In this document: positions 1 to 12,699 of the stretch, one piece after another | How positions within the stretch are numbered: position 1 is the first letter of the stretch | Layout: every line of letters starts with the position of its first letter | Source of the DNA: Coenobita brevimanus | Lineage: Eukaryota; Arthropoda; Malacostraca; Decapoda; Coenobitidae | Reading direction: 5' to 3' | DNA: 64,000 nucleotides | Assembly: GCA_032717465.1 (NCBI GenBank) | Contig: CM064697.1 | Coordinates: 3,049,501-3,113,500 of the forward strand | Position numbers and translations under genes: made by a program | The notes under the pieces: generated by a model | The model's database searches: none | What the model was told of the DNA's origin: nothing | What the model saw: only the letters and a program-made list of their open reading frames with translations

Positions 1-374
1 TTTGAAAGCAATGGAAATTACGAGCGCGTCTGATCGTCGCACTGGCACTAGTTCGCTCATGGTAGTCTGTCATTTATTATTCATAAAACCCCTCACACTT
101 TATATTTCTATTACTATATAACGCTTATATATATCTACAGTCTTTATCCATAAGTTTCCTTCAGCAGTATTAGTTTATTGTCACTGTAGGGATTCAATTT
201 CTTTCAGTAAAATACGTAGCATTCACTTTCTCGTCCTGTATAGTGGCACTGAGAGTGAATGTCACTTTCATCTTCACTCTCATAACTCATAGCATTCAGA
301 CATGCTAGAGTGAAACTTTCACTTTCATTACTCCTAGGGTATATACTCGTATTCTTATAATACTACTCATTCAC

Positions 375-378
<4 letters not shown>

Positions 379-439
<61 letters not shown>
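379..439. repeat. (CT)n microsatellite, ~30 copies
   Basis: Pure CT dinucleotide run. The flanking 1-378 and 440-640 stretches are ordinary complex sequence in which I see no gene. Confidence 0.98.
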
Positions 440-441
<2 letters not shown>

Positions 442-639
442 GAAATATTCCCGTAAATAACCCAGAACCAATTTATCATAACTACAACACCACCCCACTT
501 TAAAACTGTGAAGGCACTTGTCCATATTCTCCCACTGCTGTTAGTTATTTGCATTCATCGCGGCAAAGTCTGTATGCCTCGACACACGTGATATTATACA
601 GTACATAATGAAGTTCAGCCGCTTGGAACTGGGTGACGA

Positions 640-805
640 CATTTTTTGGTTTATTCATGCAGTTACCAGACGATTTTACCCAGATTAGGAAAAGCCTTTG
701 TTGTTGAGGCCTTTAATAAAGCCCTATCTAACCCCTCCAGTTCGAAGGCTCTATCCAAAGCTGAGAATGAGCTCTTCAGGAGATGGTACGAAAACAATTA
801 AAGGA
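640..805 (+). repeat. Copy of dispersed repeat family D
   Basis: Carries the phrase CCAGACGATTTTA followed by an AG-rich stretch ending in a block of AATTAAAGGAG type. Related copies with the same leading phrase occur at about 8.7, 30.87, 31.08 and 32.0 kb. Diverged and non-coding; the family is named only for this window. Confidence 0.5.
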
Positions 806-904
806 GAATCCCCAGCATCACAGGGTTACATTAGTCCCTCAACATCGTTCCTTCCCTCTTTTCCTTCTTCCTGATCACTCCTATTCAGTAGCTTCTGTTT
901 TTCC

Positions 905-1830
905 TCCAACCTATCTCACTGCTTCCTCTTCTCCATAACATCTCAGTCTCTCTTTGTCTTCCAGCCCCTCCCTACGACCCCCCCCCCCATTCCCTTCATC
1001 CAATCTCACTGCTTCCTCTACCTCCATAACCTCTCCATTTCTCTTTGTCTTGCAGCCTTTCCCTTCTCTGTTCTTCTTTCATACACCTCTCCCTCTTTCT
1101 TTTACCCATTTCCCTTCCCTTCCACCACCCTTTCTTTCGTTCCTTCCCTCTTCACACCTCTCCTCCCTTTCCTCATTACTCCTCTCCTCCCTTTCCTCAT
1201 TACTCCTCTCCTCCTTTCCCCTCGCCTGGTGCCACCTCTTATCCTTTCCTACTCTTACCTCTTCTACCATGCCTCTCCCTATTCCCTCATTTCCTTCTCT
1301 CCTTGCACTCATCCTCCCTTTCCTCCTCACCCCCTCCTCTCTTCCCTCCTTATCTCCTCCATTTTTTCTTCCTTACACCTCCTTTACCTCCTAACTCCCT
1401 CCTCCCTTCCCTCCCAACCCCTCCTCCCTTCCCTCCCCACACTCATCCTCCCTTCCCCCATACCTCGCCTCCTTTCCCTCTTCACTCTCCTCCTCTCTTT
1501 CCTCCACACACCTTTCCCTTTCCTTCCTCACCTCCTCCTCCCTTCTCCATTCACTTCTCGCATCCCAGCCTCCCATCTTCCCTACTCTCTTGTCTCCCTT
1601 ATCCCCACTCCCTTGTTTCCTCCTTCACGCTCTCCCCTCCTCTCTTTCTTCACACCCCTCCCCCTAGCCCCTTTCCCCCTTCCATTCCCTTCTCATCCCC
1701 TTCCTCCCTCATCATCTCACTTCCCTCCCCTTGCCTTCCTTCTTCCCTTCTCTTGTCACCTCCTCCTCCTCTCCCTCATGGCCCTCTCCTTACCCCTCTC
1801 CCTCCATGTCTCCTATCCTAGATATGGTCT
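905..1830 (+). repeat. Polypyrimidine (C/T) low-complexity block
   Basis: About 0.9 kb in which the + strand is almost all C and T, with loosely repeated CCTCCTTTCC-type words. Open frames of 146-258 codons here are an artefact: a C/T-only strand cannot form TAA, TAG or TGA. No gene is supported. Confidence 0.9.
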
Positions 1831-1870
1831 CTTCCAGTGATCTCGCCTGCCCTAAAATGCCATAACCTGA

Positions 1871-1875
<5 letters not shown>

Positions 1876-1941
<66 letters not shown>
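1876..1941. repeat. (CT)n microsatellite, ~33 copies
   Basis: Uninterrupted CT run closing the polypyrimidine block. Confidence 0.98.
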
Positions 1942-1944
<3 letters not shown>

Positions 1945-3015
1945 TTGCCTTGTAACCTTTATTTCTCTTCCTTCTCATTTACTTATCTCAGTCTCTAGTC
2001 TTTACCTTCTTCAAGTGATTATGCATTGCTAGATTGATGGATAGATAGATATGTATGTATGTACTGATATGTTGTTCGCCAGTCTTCATGTATTCCAGGC
2101 ACGGATCCTCCATCACGCATTATACTTTCTAAACAGTGCCCCTGTCAGGCTTCAGAACCCTGACTATGAAACGCAAGAGACTATCTTTCTGTTCAGCAGC
2201 GGAAAGTGCCCACTCTGTCCAGATTATCTAGAACTAGACTTCCACTAATAAGCATTATCACCATTATCTTCTTTATCTTCATGATCATCGTCATGTTCTG
2301 TTATGTCTGCTTTGCATGTATAAAAAATCAGACGGGTTCACATGACAGTACTCCCCCACCTTGGTCTGGTCTGTGCCAATCTAACAGCACCTTTATATCT
2401 AGGAGGAGCAGACCTTCTCATCCCCTGTTTTCCTCGATCTGCCTCTCCGTCGACGACTCGGTACCTCAGTTCTTCAGAACCTCCACATCCACCTCCCCTG
2501 GTCCATCCTCTCGGCATGTCAAAAGTAATAATAAAAAAAAAAAACTGTGTGCCATTAGCATTGTTACTAGCTACAAATGGCTTTACAGTGATCGTCTCCC
2601 AGTAAATTTCTTTGTTACTCTTAGTCTGAATATTGTAGTGAAAAAAATAAAAATAAAAACTGAAGCCTAAGTCAGAGAGAGTCAAAGCACTGAAGTGGTG
2701 GTTTTGCCTTGACAAGCTCAGAAACGGAAGAAATGTTGGAACCCACACACAAGCACTTTAAGCCAGGCGCAAACACAAGCAAGCGTACGATAAAGGACGC
2801 CATGAGAGAGAGAGAGGGAGGGGGGGGGACCAAGAAGAGAGCAGCAGGAGTGGAAAAGAGCGGGAAAGTACTGTATCCTTACCATCACCACCACCACCGC
2901 CACCTGAATATCAGTTCTTTGATTTCCTTCCTTTATCTTTCATTTATCAAGCTCAGTTTTTCTCCTTGCAGTATCATGACACTTACAAATCATAAGTATT
3001 TAGTAGCCTGTTGAA
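1942..3015. other. Complex sequence without a recognisable gene
   Basis: Holds a short GATA/GTAT-like run near 2040-2060, an A-rich tract near 2530-2545 and 2640-2660, and a short GA/G-rich patch near 2805-2830. The open frames are short and without recognisable motifs. Confidence 0.6.
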
Positions 3016-3019
3016 TTTT

Positions 3020-3575
3020 TGGATGCTTTTTGGCGGTGTGGGGAGCTCGGGCCGTCCATATCTTGAGAGTTGTGGGTGGCGCCAAAATCTAAACTTGTGA
3101 CGTCACTGGAGCGGCGACCTCTGAGTGGCTGGGGTGAAAAGGTCTATCGATCCGGCGACCTCTGCTGCAACGCCACCGATTCCGATCAATGATTTAGCCC
3201 CAATTTTATCCTTCTTATCGGGAAACTGGTGGGGAAATGGCAATAGAGAGTGGGAGATATGCAAACTGAGGTATGGTAAAGAATGGAGCGGGTGGCGGTT
3301 GAACGTGTGTTAATGTTGGCGGGAAATTGGGCCACATGCCGACAACTCCTCTCACATGCCTACTGCTTCTGCCCTCGTCGACCCCTGGCCCAATTAGTCG
3401 GCAACAAAATGGCCGACCAAGAAAACGCCATGGTTAAAATCCGTTGGTGGCTTTGTGCTTCTCGACGTCACAAAATTTGGAGAAAAAGAAAGTGTCTGTG
3501 GAAAATGGTTTGGAGCCAGCGGAAAGGAAGTGCAGGACATTGTGTTCTGGCACCAGGCGGTGTGAGAACACCTTA
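3020..3575 (+). promoter_or_regulatory. CpG-containing promoter-like island (CRE and E2F-like words)
   Basis: A GC- and CpG-richer island between AT-rich flanks, without microsatellites. It contains a perfect palindromic CRE word TGACGTCA at 3098-3105, a GGCGCCAAAA word near 3079, and a GGCGGGAAA (E2F-type) word near 3319. A second ACGTCA half-site lies near 3465. An ATG in good context (AAAATGGCCGACC, near 3407) opens 55 codons, but the product has no recognised domain. Known: such word clusters are common in cell-cycle promoters. Inferred: promoter or first exon. The words could occur by chance. Confidence 0.3.
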
Positions 3576-3579
3576 AAGT

Positions 3580-4180
3580 TTACCGCTATGACCGCATTCT
3601 TTGGCTTTCCAGCTATATGCGGAGGCATTCTCAAAATGGAAACCTTATTCCGTATACTCTCACACAACCTCTTCAGACTGAATTCATTGTTTGGACGACT
3701 TGGGTAAATTCTTCAGCAAGTTTAGAAGCACATATTGTTTAGCAAAATTTATTATGCTGTATCATATTTGCAATAGTCAAGAAAAGCAAAAAAGTTAGTG
3801 TAACTTGTCATTATTTTTGTCTTCACCTTGTATTTAATTCAGTGTGTTTTACTCTTAATAAGATGCCAGCAGCCTGAACAAGGATCCTCATAACTGGCAT
3901 GCGCAGAATTATTTGAGTGGTTTTTGCCTGATAAATTTTTTTGTAGCATAATTTGTGTTTTATTTTTTAAGGCGAAAAGTCAAACGTTGCACCATACCCA
4001 TCTCCCTTGGATTAAAGATATTTGTTATAATCATAATAATGCACTTGTTTTTGTAAGTTTACTTGATGTGCGCGCGTGTTCTTAAGTTGTGCAGTTACTT
4101 GTACGCCGCATGAAAATTTATATGAATGCATCGGTGTATATTTCTGTTAAATTTTCATAAATACCCATAAATAGAAGTAC
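3580..4180. other. AT-rich complex sequence, no gene seen
   Basis: Several T-rich stretches and no long open frame with recognisable content. Confidence 0.6.
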
Positions 4181-4520
4181 GCCCGTTAGACAGAAGAGCA
4201 TTAAAAAGAGAGACACACAGATATAGACTTTAAATAAAACTATAAATGCCTCACATACAGACGGAAAGGCATGTGGAGGCTTTGCAGTTCTTTATACTAC
4301 TAAATGAGTGGGGTAAACAGACAGTTGGACCATACCAGACACAGTTTCCACAGGCTGACGGAGACCTCACAAACAGACAAGCAGATAGGGACCCACAGGA
4401 GACAAAGTCCGAATATACTGTACAGAAGCTGGCCCCAGATAAAAAAAAGAGACCTACCGGGAAGACAAGCCCCACAGACAGACAGACAGGCAGACGTTTT
4501 GCTCAATGCAGTGATGGGAG
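4180..4520 (+). repeat. CAGA-rich low-complexity stretch
   Basis: Recurrent ACAGACAG words on the + strand, for example around 4315-4385 and 4475-4495. Frames open on both strands over it reflect biased composition. Confidence 0.6.
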
Positions 4521-4559
4521 GCAGACCACCATAGGAAAACAGGCATGGAACTGCTTCTG

Positions 4560-4997
4560 ACCTTTTCTACTTCCTTGTCTAATATGCCTTAGTTATTCTC
4601 TCTCTCCTGCCTTCGTCCATTCAATTCTGTCTTTCTTACTATTTTTTATGCCTCAGTTATTCTTTTTCTCCTGCCCTCGTCCATTCACTTCTGTCCTATT
4701 TATTCTTTTTCTTCCTCTCGTTTTCTCTCCTTTTACTTCTCAGACACTTCTGCATTTTCGTTATCCTTTTCATTTCTTTTCTTTTTCTGCCATTTACTTC
4801 CTGTCTTTTTTTTTTTTTTTTTCCGCACACTCTCTCTCCTTTCACTTCTCAGTCACGTCTGCCTTTTTCTAATTCCTGTCAAAAGTTTCTCAGTCATTCT
4901 CTCAATTATTTTTTTGCCCTCTCCATTCACTTAGTCCTTGTCAGTGTTCTCGCTGTCTCTCCTTTCGCTTCTCAGCTTCTTTTTTTTTTCCTTCAGC

Positions 4998-5033
<36 letters not shown>

Positions 5034-5215
5034 ACCTCGTTTATTAACTTTGTGTCCTTGTTACTCTCTTTTTTTCCTGATTCTCTCTCCTCTCACTTCT
5101 CAACCTTTTATTTACCCTCAGTGTTTGAAGGGCGTCTTTTCCATGTTTTCTTACATTCCCCAGACGATTTTTTTTTTTCCAGCTTATGGAAGACTTTTCG
5201 AAAAAAGGTGGCGCT
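4560..5215 (+). repeat. T/C-rich low-complexity block with poly(T) tracts
   Basis: Pyrimidine-rich + strand with TTTT runs, the longest near 5000-5032. Open frames are compositional artefacts. Confidence 0.85.
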
Positions 5216-5721
5216 ATATGTAGACTCATTAACCCTTCACTACTCTTCTTAATGGAAGTAAAATAGACTCCAGGTAGCCAGGTAGCATGATTAAAAGAAA
5301 AACGTTACCGGAGTGAAAAAATCAATTCCTCTTTCCCTGTCTTATTTGTCCCATTTGTTCTCCTTCTCTGCCACCTGCCCATTAACACTCTCAGGCTACT
5401 CCGATTCACTCTCAGTTGAATCAAATCGCGTGGCGTTAGCAGGAGTAGAATATTAAAGTTGCCCTGCTTATGGAAGGGTTGATGAAGACTATTAACATCT
5501 GGACTCCTATGGCCCACTCAGCTGAATGAAATGATCTAATTTTAGCTGGAATGAAATTGAAGACGTGACCTTGAGAGAGCTGACTTCCTGCCCTGATCAT
5601 CTGTTTTAATCGTTCTGTCTCCTGTCATGTCTCTCTGTCTTTTTCTGTTTCCCTCTCCTCTCCGTCTCAGGTGCTAATCTTTTTTTTTTTTACCTCGTCC
5701 TTCCACAACCTGTCTCTGCTC

Positions 5722-5723
<2 letters not shown>

Positions 5724-5797
<74 letters not shown>
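5724..5797. repeat. (GT)n microsatellite, ~36 copies
   Basis: Pure GT run. The following 5800-6270 is complex sequence without a recognisable gene. Confidence 0.98.
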
Positions 5798-5798
<1 letters not shown>

Positions 5799-6269
5799 CC
5801 TCTCCTCATTTTTTTTGGGGGGAAGGTGATGGCATATTCCAGGTACAATCAGTCGAATGTTTTCAGCTCAGGAGAGTGCTTTATTAGTGAAGAGGTTAAT
5901 GAGGGCTCTATCTTGCGTCTCTGCTTCAAATAATCTCTGCTTCGAATAATCTTTGCTAAGGTAAATAAATTAGTCTGGAGTTAGCAAGAAATAAACGGAA
6001 AGAATATCATCGTAAAAGAAGGGGGTAGTCACTCCCCTCCCGTATCCGTAATTTTTTTTATCGCCTGTCTTTCCTTTCTGTCCGTTTACCTGAAGGCTCC
6101 AAGTAATTCAGAACACCCCAGTTGGGAGGACGGCCCTACCATCATGTATGATTTCAATCCCTATGACTGGGAGCCTTTCTATCATCAAACGCCATGAAGG
6201 GAAGTTGGCTGGTCATCTACACTTATATATACTGGACTGCGGTGGTCATCCCCTACATCTTAAGGGAGT

Positions 6270-7125
6270 AATATGAGGGTGTCTGTTGCCTTGCCTATAC
6301 TATTCACTTGTTTCTCAGTTTCATTGTATTCTATCCATTCGCTCACTCCTCTTTTTACTTGCTGGGTTGTCTGTTCTGTTTGTCTGTCCTCTCCCTCCCA
6401 CTGCCTCTGTTTTTCTTTGTCTGTGTTCTTTATGTCTCTCTTAATTTCATTTCATTGTCTCATTCTTTTTCTCTACGCGTGTCTGTTTTATTTCCCTATC
6501 TGTTCTTTCTTTCCTTATCTCTTATCCTTCTTCTCTGTAAGCGTTCCTGCTCTCTCTGTCTCGTCAGTTTTCTTCTCCTCATGCTTTTCTATAGTGTAAT
6601 GTGTGTGTGTTTTTTAAGTCCTCCCTGTCTAATGTTCACTTTTCTTTCATGCTTTCTGTCTGTTTTATTCTCTTACAGATCCTGCCTTTGCCGTCTCTTT
6701 CTTTCTTTTTTCATGTTTCTTTCGCCATTTTATTTTCTTTAATTGCTCCTATCTTTGCTGTACTTCTTCTCTTCATGCTTTCTTTCTTCATTCTGTTCTT
6801 TAATCTATCCTGTCTGCGTTTCCATTCTTCTGTTTACGCTTTCTTCCTCCATTCTGTTATTCCATCCGTCCAACCTCTGCTTCCCTCTCTTCTCTTCGGG
6901 TTTTTCTTCTCCGTCATCTCCTCCTCTTCCTCCTATCTCTGTCTTCTCTTCATGCTGTCCTTCTCCAGCCTATTGATCCATTCTTTCTGTCTCTTCTTTA
7001 ACTTTTTTTCTTTATATCCATCCTTCTTTTCTAGCTCTCCATTTTCTGTATTGCACACTGTATTATCTCTTTCTCTCGAAATGTCAGGGTTTTCCTTTCT
7101 ATCTGTTGTCGCTATTTATTTGGTT
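6270..7125 (+). repeat. T/C-rich low-complexity block
   Basis: Loosely repeated TTCTTTC, CTGTCT and TTCATGCTTTCT words. Three overlapping Ser/Phe/Leu/Cys-rich frames of 108-209 codons arise from pyrimidine bias and do not resemble real membrane proteins. Confidence 0.85.
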
Positions 7126-7130
7126 TCTTT

Positions 7131-7134
<4 letters not shown>

Positions 7135-7198
<64 letters not shown>
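7135..7198. repeat. (GT)n microsatellite
   Basis: Pure GT run of about 32 copies. Confidence 0.98.
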
Positions 7199-7200
<2 letters not shown>

Positions 7201-7325
7201 GTGCTCTTTTCGTCATTTCGTCTATTGTGAATATCTGTCGCAGTTTTACCCTTGGCTTCATGTTACTGTGGTTCTTACGGCTGAAATATTAGTCTGGGCT
7301 CTTAAGTCTAAACAAACGATTGCAG

Positions 7326-7331
<6 letters not shown>

Positions 7332-7374
<43 letters not shown>
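7332..7374. repeat. (CT)n microsatellite
   Basis: Pure CT run of about 21 copies. Confidence 0.97.
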
Positions 7375-7376
<2 letters not shown>

Positions 7377-7520
7377 AGTTTTTGGGTGAGAATAGAGATA
7401 AATATTACAGTATCTTGGCTCACGTTGTTCTTTACCTCCTGTCTGTATTTAGTGTGAGCATTTAGGAACACCATTGACATTCATTCGTGTACATGCAAAG
7501 GTACACACGAACGAAGTTGC

Positions 7521-7522
<2 letters not shown>

Positions 7523-7561
<39 letters not shown>
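7523..7561. repeat. (AC)n microsatellite
   Basis: Pure AC run that leads directly into the ACC/ACT trinucleotide domain. Confidence 0.97.
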
Positions 7562-7564
<3 letters not shown>

Positions 7565-7569
7565 TGTAG

Positions 7570-8290
7570 TAGCAACACCACTTTAAGCGCGGCCAACACC
7601 ACCACCTCCACCACCATCTCTACCACCGTCAGTACTATACTACCACTACCACTGCTACCACTACCACCATCAGTACTATACTACCACCACCACTGCTACC
7701 ACTACCACCATCAGTACTGTACTACCACCACCACCGCTACGACCACCGCTACTACCACTGTTACATCCGTACTATACTGGCACCACCACTACCATCACCT
7801 CCACAAGTATCACCACCTCTACCACCATTACCACCACCTCTGCCACTACCTCCATTACTTTTGTACCACCACCACCACCACCACCACTGCCATTACTACC
7901 ACCACCAGAGGCCCACCATCATTACCACAATTAGTAGTACACACATACCACTACTACCACTATTGCTACCACCAGTACTGTGTAAATACCGGCAATAAAC
8001 CACCACTCCTTTTGCCACCACCACCACCACCATTGCTACGAGCAGTATTATCTTCGTTACTGCTATCATCCCTACCATCACTACTACCGCCATTACTACC
8101 ATCATTACCAATACCACCACATCCACTATCAGTTATCATAAGTATCAGTTTCCTTATACCATCTTCTTTCCTGTCACTGATACTATTGTTTTTTCATCAC
8201 TACTATTACCCACAGTCTACCACCACCGCCACTACTACAGCTCTCACCACTACGATCATTGCTACGACGACTATAAACTTTTCACTAAAC
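7570..8290 (+). repeat. ACC/ACT trinucleotide-rich domain
   Basis: About 0.7 kb built from degenerate CAC, CAT, TAC and ACC triplets, with a locally repeated block of roughly 50 bp around CAGTACTATACTACCACC near 7630-7720. A 270-codon His/Tyr/Thr-rich frame runs through it and is best explained by the triplet composition. Confidence 0.85.
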
Positions 8291-8476
8291 TTGACCTAAA
8301 ACGGACACTTTTCCATCTTCAATGAAGCACTGTAATAAAAGTTTAACACAATAAATCAACGCCAGTAACGAGTGAGTGCCGTAGAAAGGATGAGGAACCG
8401 TAGTACTGTCTTACTCTCTCATCAGGCTACGGGGAATAAGCTGCAGAAGGATGAAAATATCTACCATTGAAGATGT

Positions 8477-8477
<1 letters not shown>

Positions 8478-8566
<89 letters not shown>
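8478..8566. repeat. (AC)n microsatellite, ~44 copies
   Basis: Pure AC run followed by a short imperfect GA run to about 8592. Confidence 0.98.
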
Positions 8567-8570
<4 letters not shown>

Positions 8571-8599
8571 AAAGAGAGAGAGAGAAAGAGAGAATTCTT

Positions 8600-9725
8600 C
8601 CCAGCATTACATGGGAATTAGTATTGCTCAGAGTAAATTTACATACAACATACTCTTCTCCTATCCATAATCCATAAGCCTCTGTTAAACAGTGTATCTA
8701 TTTTATTCTGACTAACGCCAGACGATTTGACTCACCGCTGAGAAACAAGACTGGACGGTTAAATGTGCTGAATTCAATACTAATTAGGTCTGGCAAAGGA
8801 TACTGTCTCATGCGATCAGTTTGTATGTGTATTGGCTAAGAAGGTTCTCTTGCACTTATTCCTTGCCATTTATATATGCAGAGGTCACGTTCTTATTTCC
8901 TTGTATGGTACAAATGGCAAACTGTGTCAGTACTACAGAGATACGCGTTGCATACAAGAGAACAGAAAGGTGGACTATGAAAATAAATCGGTAAGCAAGT
9001 AGTGTTAAGAAGCCTCCAGAGTCGACGAAAATACGGCGTCTAATTCTATACTTCATCCAGTGTGGCAGCAACAAGAGCACCTCCAATTCCTGTCATGAAA
9101 AAAGAAAAAAGTAAAAGACTGGTGAGAGCCATATACAATTTCATCTAATTCCATAGTGTGCTTATAGAACCCAAAGCTCCCACAGGAATCTTTTGGCTGA
9201 GAATAAGTGTGCTTGGTGATTTTATAGTTCTATGTGTTAGAACAAATGTTAAAAAAATCTGTCAGTCGAAGTGTTGTAGAGGAAAGAAGTTTAGGTAGCA
9301 TCGGGGTATGCTGTAGGTAATGGAAATATTTTGAAATCTTTTGCTGAATAATTGCAGAAATGAGAACTGCTTAGTATCTTTGTCTCCACGCGTTGTTTGA
9401 AACGTTCCATGTGTAGGCTGGAGCAAAAGAGAGAGAGAGAGAGAGAGAGAGGCGGGGGAGGAATGATAAACTTCTCCCAACATAACACCATTAAAAAGTC
9501 CAAATTGAGGCATTAACTACGTACGTCATTTTTGTCCATGGAGGAGGAGGAGGAGGAGAAAAGAGAGAGAGAGAGAGAGAGAGAGAGCGCCCGTATCAAC
9601 ATCAGCATCTGCAAAAGAAAACTGTTTCGCTTCCATATGTCACAGAAAAACTTATCTCGCTAATTAAAGCTTTTGGAAATGGAGAAATAATAAAATAGCG
9701 GTAGGAACGGGAAGAGTTTTGTCAG
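8600..9725. other. Complex sequence, no gene; two short GA runs
   Basis: GA microsatellites at about 9428-9450 and 9564-9586, the second after a GGA-repeat. A GCCAGACGATTT word near 8720 suggests a diverged family D copy. No coding motif seen. Confidence 0.6.
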
Positions 9726-9729
9726 CATC

Positions 9730-10140
9730 ATAAACATGCCCACTTCGGAGCCAGCTAAAAGGATCAGTGATAAAAATCCCACATGGGCGAACAGAGTCAC
9801 AACCCGCCCCCTCCGGCCACAGCCTAACTCGGCCCTATGTCAGTGCTATCAGAAGGGCGGATCCGAGATATCTGGGTGCCGTGTCCTCTCCCTTACCGAC
9901 TCCTACGGCAAAAAATCACCCGGAATCATTAGCGTCATTCCCCGTCTCGCCTTTCCTATTGCTTTCGGCCTTCTGGTGTCCTGGGAATAAGGGTAATTTT
10001 CCTCTGGCCTTCCCCTTGGCACTTGCGACCTTACGTCCCGGCGCGCGCACTGACCATAAGTTTGGCCACAGAACCTCGTGTCATTCTCAGTGGTGTAGGA
10101 GCCAACTTGCCCGCGCTCCAAGATCAACATTTCAGGGGCT
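9730..10140 (+). other. Complex CpG-containing island of unknown role
   Basis: Balanced, CpG-containing sequence between simple-sequence blocks. Overlapping + strand frames of 84 and 125 codons (9736-9990 and 9767-10144) have no recognised domain. Complex islands inside simple-sequence DNA are candidates for conserved exons or enhancers; here that is only inference. Confidence 0.3.
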
Positions 10141-11087
10141 TTAAGGCAAGTCCCTGAGCTCTGTGAGGGAGGCTTCGGGGGTAAGAGCAAGGGAAAAAGG
10201 GAGATCTGGGGAAAGAGTAAGGAAAAGGAAAGAATTAGCGGACAAGAGTAAGGGAAAAGAGATTCTGGGGGTAAGATTCGTATATGAGGTGTTATGGAGT
10301 AAGTAAAAGAAAAGGGAAGTTTAAGGTTAGGAATAGGAGGAGAAGGAAAGGTTGAGGGGTATGAATGAGGAAAATTTTTGGTTTTTAGAGGAAAAAGTAA
10401 GGGGAGAAGAATAATTTTGATGGGTGATAGGAAAACGAACACAGAATTTCAGGGAGAGATTTCGAGAGGAGTAACGAGAAATTGGAGACAGTCTGAAGTT
10501 AGCAAAAGAGAAATTTAGGAGACAAAGGAAAGAATGAGGGAGGTTTGAGAGGTAAGATATACTGGTTTTGGAACTATGAGTTGGGATAAAGGAAGGTTTT
10601 GAACGTAAGATGAAGTTAAAAGGTAGGCCACGGAGGTAAAGGTAAGTCATAATGAAGGTTTGGGAGGTGTTGGCAAGAAGAGAGAGATTTAGGGGAGTGA
10701 GATCAGGGTAAACAGACTTCTGAGATAATCTGGAATAAGAGAAGGAAAGAAGGGGGTGGAAGGGAGGTGGAACAAAGTGGGAGAAAGGAAGGTACAAGGA
10801 AAGAAAAGAGGAAGCTCCAGGGAGTAAGAAAATTGAAGTCTGAGGCAGTAAGGAGGAAGGAAAAAGAGGACGAAGGAAGTTTCTGCTGAAAATTGTCACC
10901 GGGGGAAATTGAAGGTAAAAACAAAGACATGGGAAGGCTGCAAGGCCGTGAGAAAGGAACACATTAGTAAAGTCAGAGAGAGAGAGAGAGAGGGAGTGGG
11001 GAGGAGGAGGGGACTTGTAAGAGTGTATGTGGAGTAGTGAGAAAGAGAAGAGAAAATAAAGTGTGAGTAAATGTGACGGTAACAGGA

Positions 11088-11160
<73 letters not shown>

Positions 11161-11660
11161 TACAGCCACAACAGCACCTACTGGAGTTATGGAGGTGCTG
11201 GAGCCTGTGTTCTAGGGGGTAAGGGTAGGGGAAATGGAATTGTCTTGGCGGGTAAGAATAAAAGAAGATGGAGGTCCTGTAGGGGAAAGGGAAGGCCAGG
11301 AGGGAAATAAGATGGCTCAACGGGAAGGAAAAAAATCAGGAAAAAAGACTCGGTGGGGGAAAAAAGCCTGAAAAAAATCGTCATAGGAAAAGTGGCTCTG
11401 AGAGGGAAAAACGGAGGCTTAGTAGGAAAAAAGGTCTTATAGGGTGGAAAAATAGGTTCAACAGGGAAAAATGGGGTCCGTGGGGAGAAGATTAGCAGAG
11501 AAGAAGGGAACTTGGTAGGAAAAAAAGGGTTCCTTGCGGAAAATAAATTTCTGTAGGATAGAATTACCAGTAGGGGGAAAAAATCAGTAGAAAAAAAAGG
11601 GAGGGGGGATTAATAAGGAAAGAGTGAACGGGAAGCAGTTTAAATAAGAAAAATCAGAGG
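10140..11660 (+). repeat. Polypurine (A/G) domain with GGGAAAA/GTAAG repeats
   Basis: About 1.5 kb of purine-rich + strand. The first part repeats words such as GAGGTAAG and AGGGAAAAG; 11200-11660 repeats AGGGGAAAAAT/GTAGGAAAAAAGG words. A long (GA)n lies at 11089-11157 and a shorter one at about 10975-10992. The 280-codon minus-strand frame is the C/T-strand artefact. Confidence 0.9.
11089..11157. repeat. (GA)n microsatellite, ~34 copies
   Basis: Pure GA run inside the polypurine domain. Confidence 0.97.
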
Positions 11661-11754
11661 TTGAGTAAGAAAAAATGAGTGCTATCGAGGAAAAAGAGCA
11701 TTTGAAGATAGAATATAGGAAACACAAAGAGCGGGGTATATGTAGATTTTAGCA

Positions 11755-11905
11755 ACAAGACTGCTACTACTATTAATACTCCAACATCTGCTTCAGCGAC
11801 TACCACAAGTACTCTTACAATTACCACCATTGCTTCCACATCCCTTACAGCATCTGCTACCAGTACTAACACCACTACTACTGCCATTACCACCACCACC
11901 ACATT
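11755..11905 (+). repeat. TAC/ACC trinucleotide-rich patch
   Basis: Degenerate ACT, TAC and ACC triplets like those at 7.6-8.3 kb. 11906-12070 is a short GC-richer complex stretch without a gene. Confidence 0.75.
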
Positions 11906-12079
11906 GCCACCATCACCTCGCCTAGTCCGTGTTAAGGGTGTGGGGTAGTGTGTGTTAATTGGTGCTACATACCGTGTTCCTGCGGCCCTTCCAGTTTCTT
12001 CAGGCCCGCGTGTTGGGGCCTGATGGTGCCTGAGTGGGGTCGTGCCTGCAGCCTCAGTACACCACTACAGGCACAGTGA

Positions 12080-12640
12080 GGGGAACAAACTGGATCGGAG
12101 TGGGAGTGGAGAGCGTTGCAGTCGGACTGGAGAGGAGAGGAGCGGGTTTAAGGGAGACTGAGTGGGAATAGAGAGCTGGGGTGGGAGTAGAAAGCTGAAG
12201 TAGGAGTGGAAAGGGCTGGAGGGGGAGTAGAGAGGACGAGTAGGATTAAGAGAGCTGGAGTGGGATTGAGAGGGCTGGAGTGGGAGTAGAGGGGGCTGGA
12301 ATGGCAGGAGAGAGGGTCTGGAGTGGGAGAAGATAGTGCTAGAGTGGGAGTAGAGAAGCTGGAATGGAATTAGAGATAGCTGAAGTGGGAGTAGACAGGA
12401 ATGGAGTTGAGCAGAGGGGGCTGGAATGGGAGTAAAAGGGTGGAATGGGCGTAGAGAGGGCTGGGGTGCGGTGAAGAGAGCTGGAGTGGAAGTAGAGAAG
12501 GCTTGAGTGGGAGAAGAGAGGTATGAGAGGGCGTAGAGATGGCGAGGTTGTGGGGGAAAAAATAGTAATGAAATGAGGTTGGAGTGGGGTTACTGAATGG
12601 GGTAGAGAAGGGCTGAGGAGTGAGAGATGGAGTTATGAAA
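12080..12640 (+). repeat. GGAGTGGGAGTAGAGAG minisatellite, degenerate
   Basis: Units of roughly 25-30 bp of the form GCTGGAGTGGGAGTAGAGAG repeat imperfectly, with G/A strand bias. No coding content. Confidence 0.8.
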
Positions 12641-12699
12641 AAGTAAAGAGAGAGAGATGGCGGAGTAGGAGCAAAGAATAGGTCTGGGAGAGGGGGCTG

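Noticed and set aside
954..1840. Overlapping 146-258-codon Ser/Pro/Leu frames
   Set aside because: A C/T-only strand has no stop codons; composition alone explains them.
6270..7230. Multi-pass-membrane-like frames (Phe/Leu/Ser/Cys-rich)
   Set aside because: Pyrimidine-rich low-complexity DNA open in several phases; no helix punctuation or family motif.
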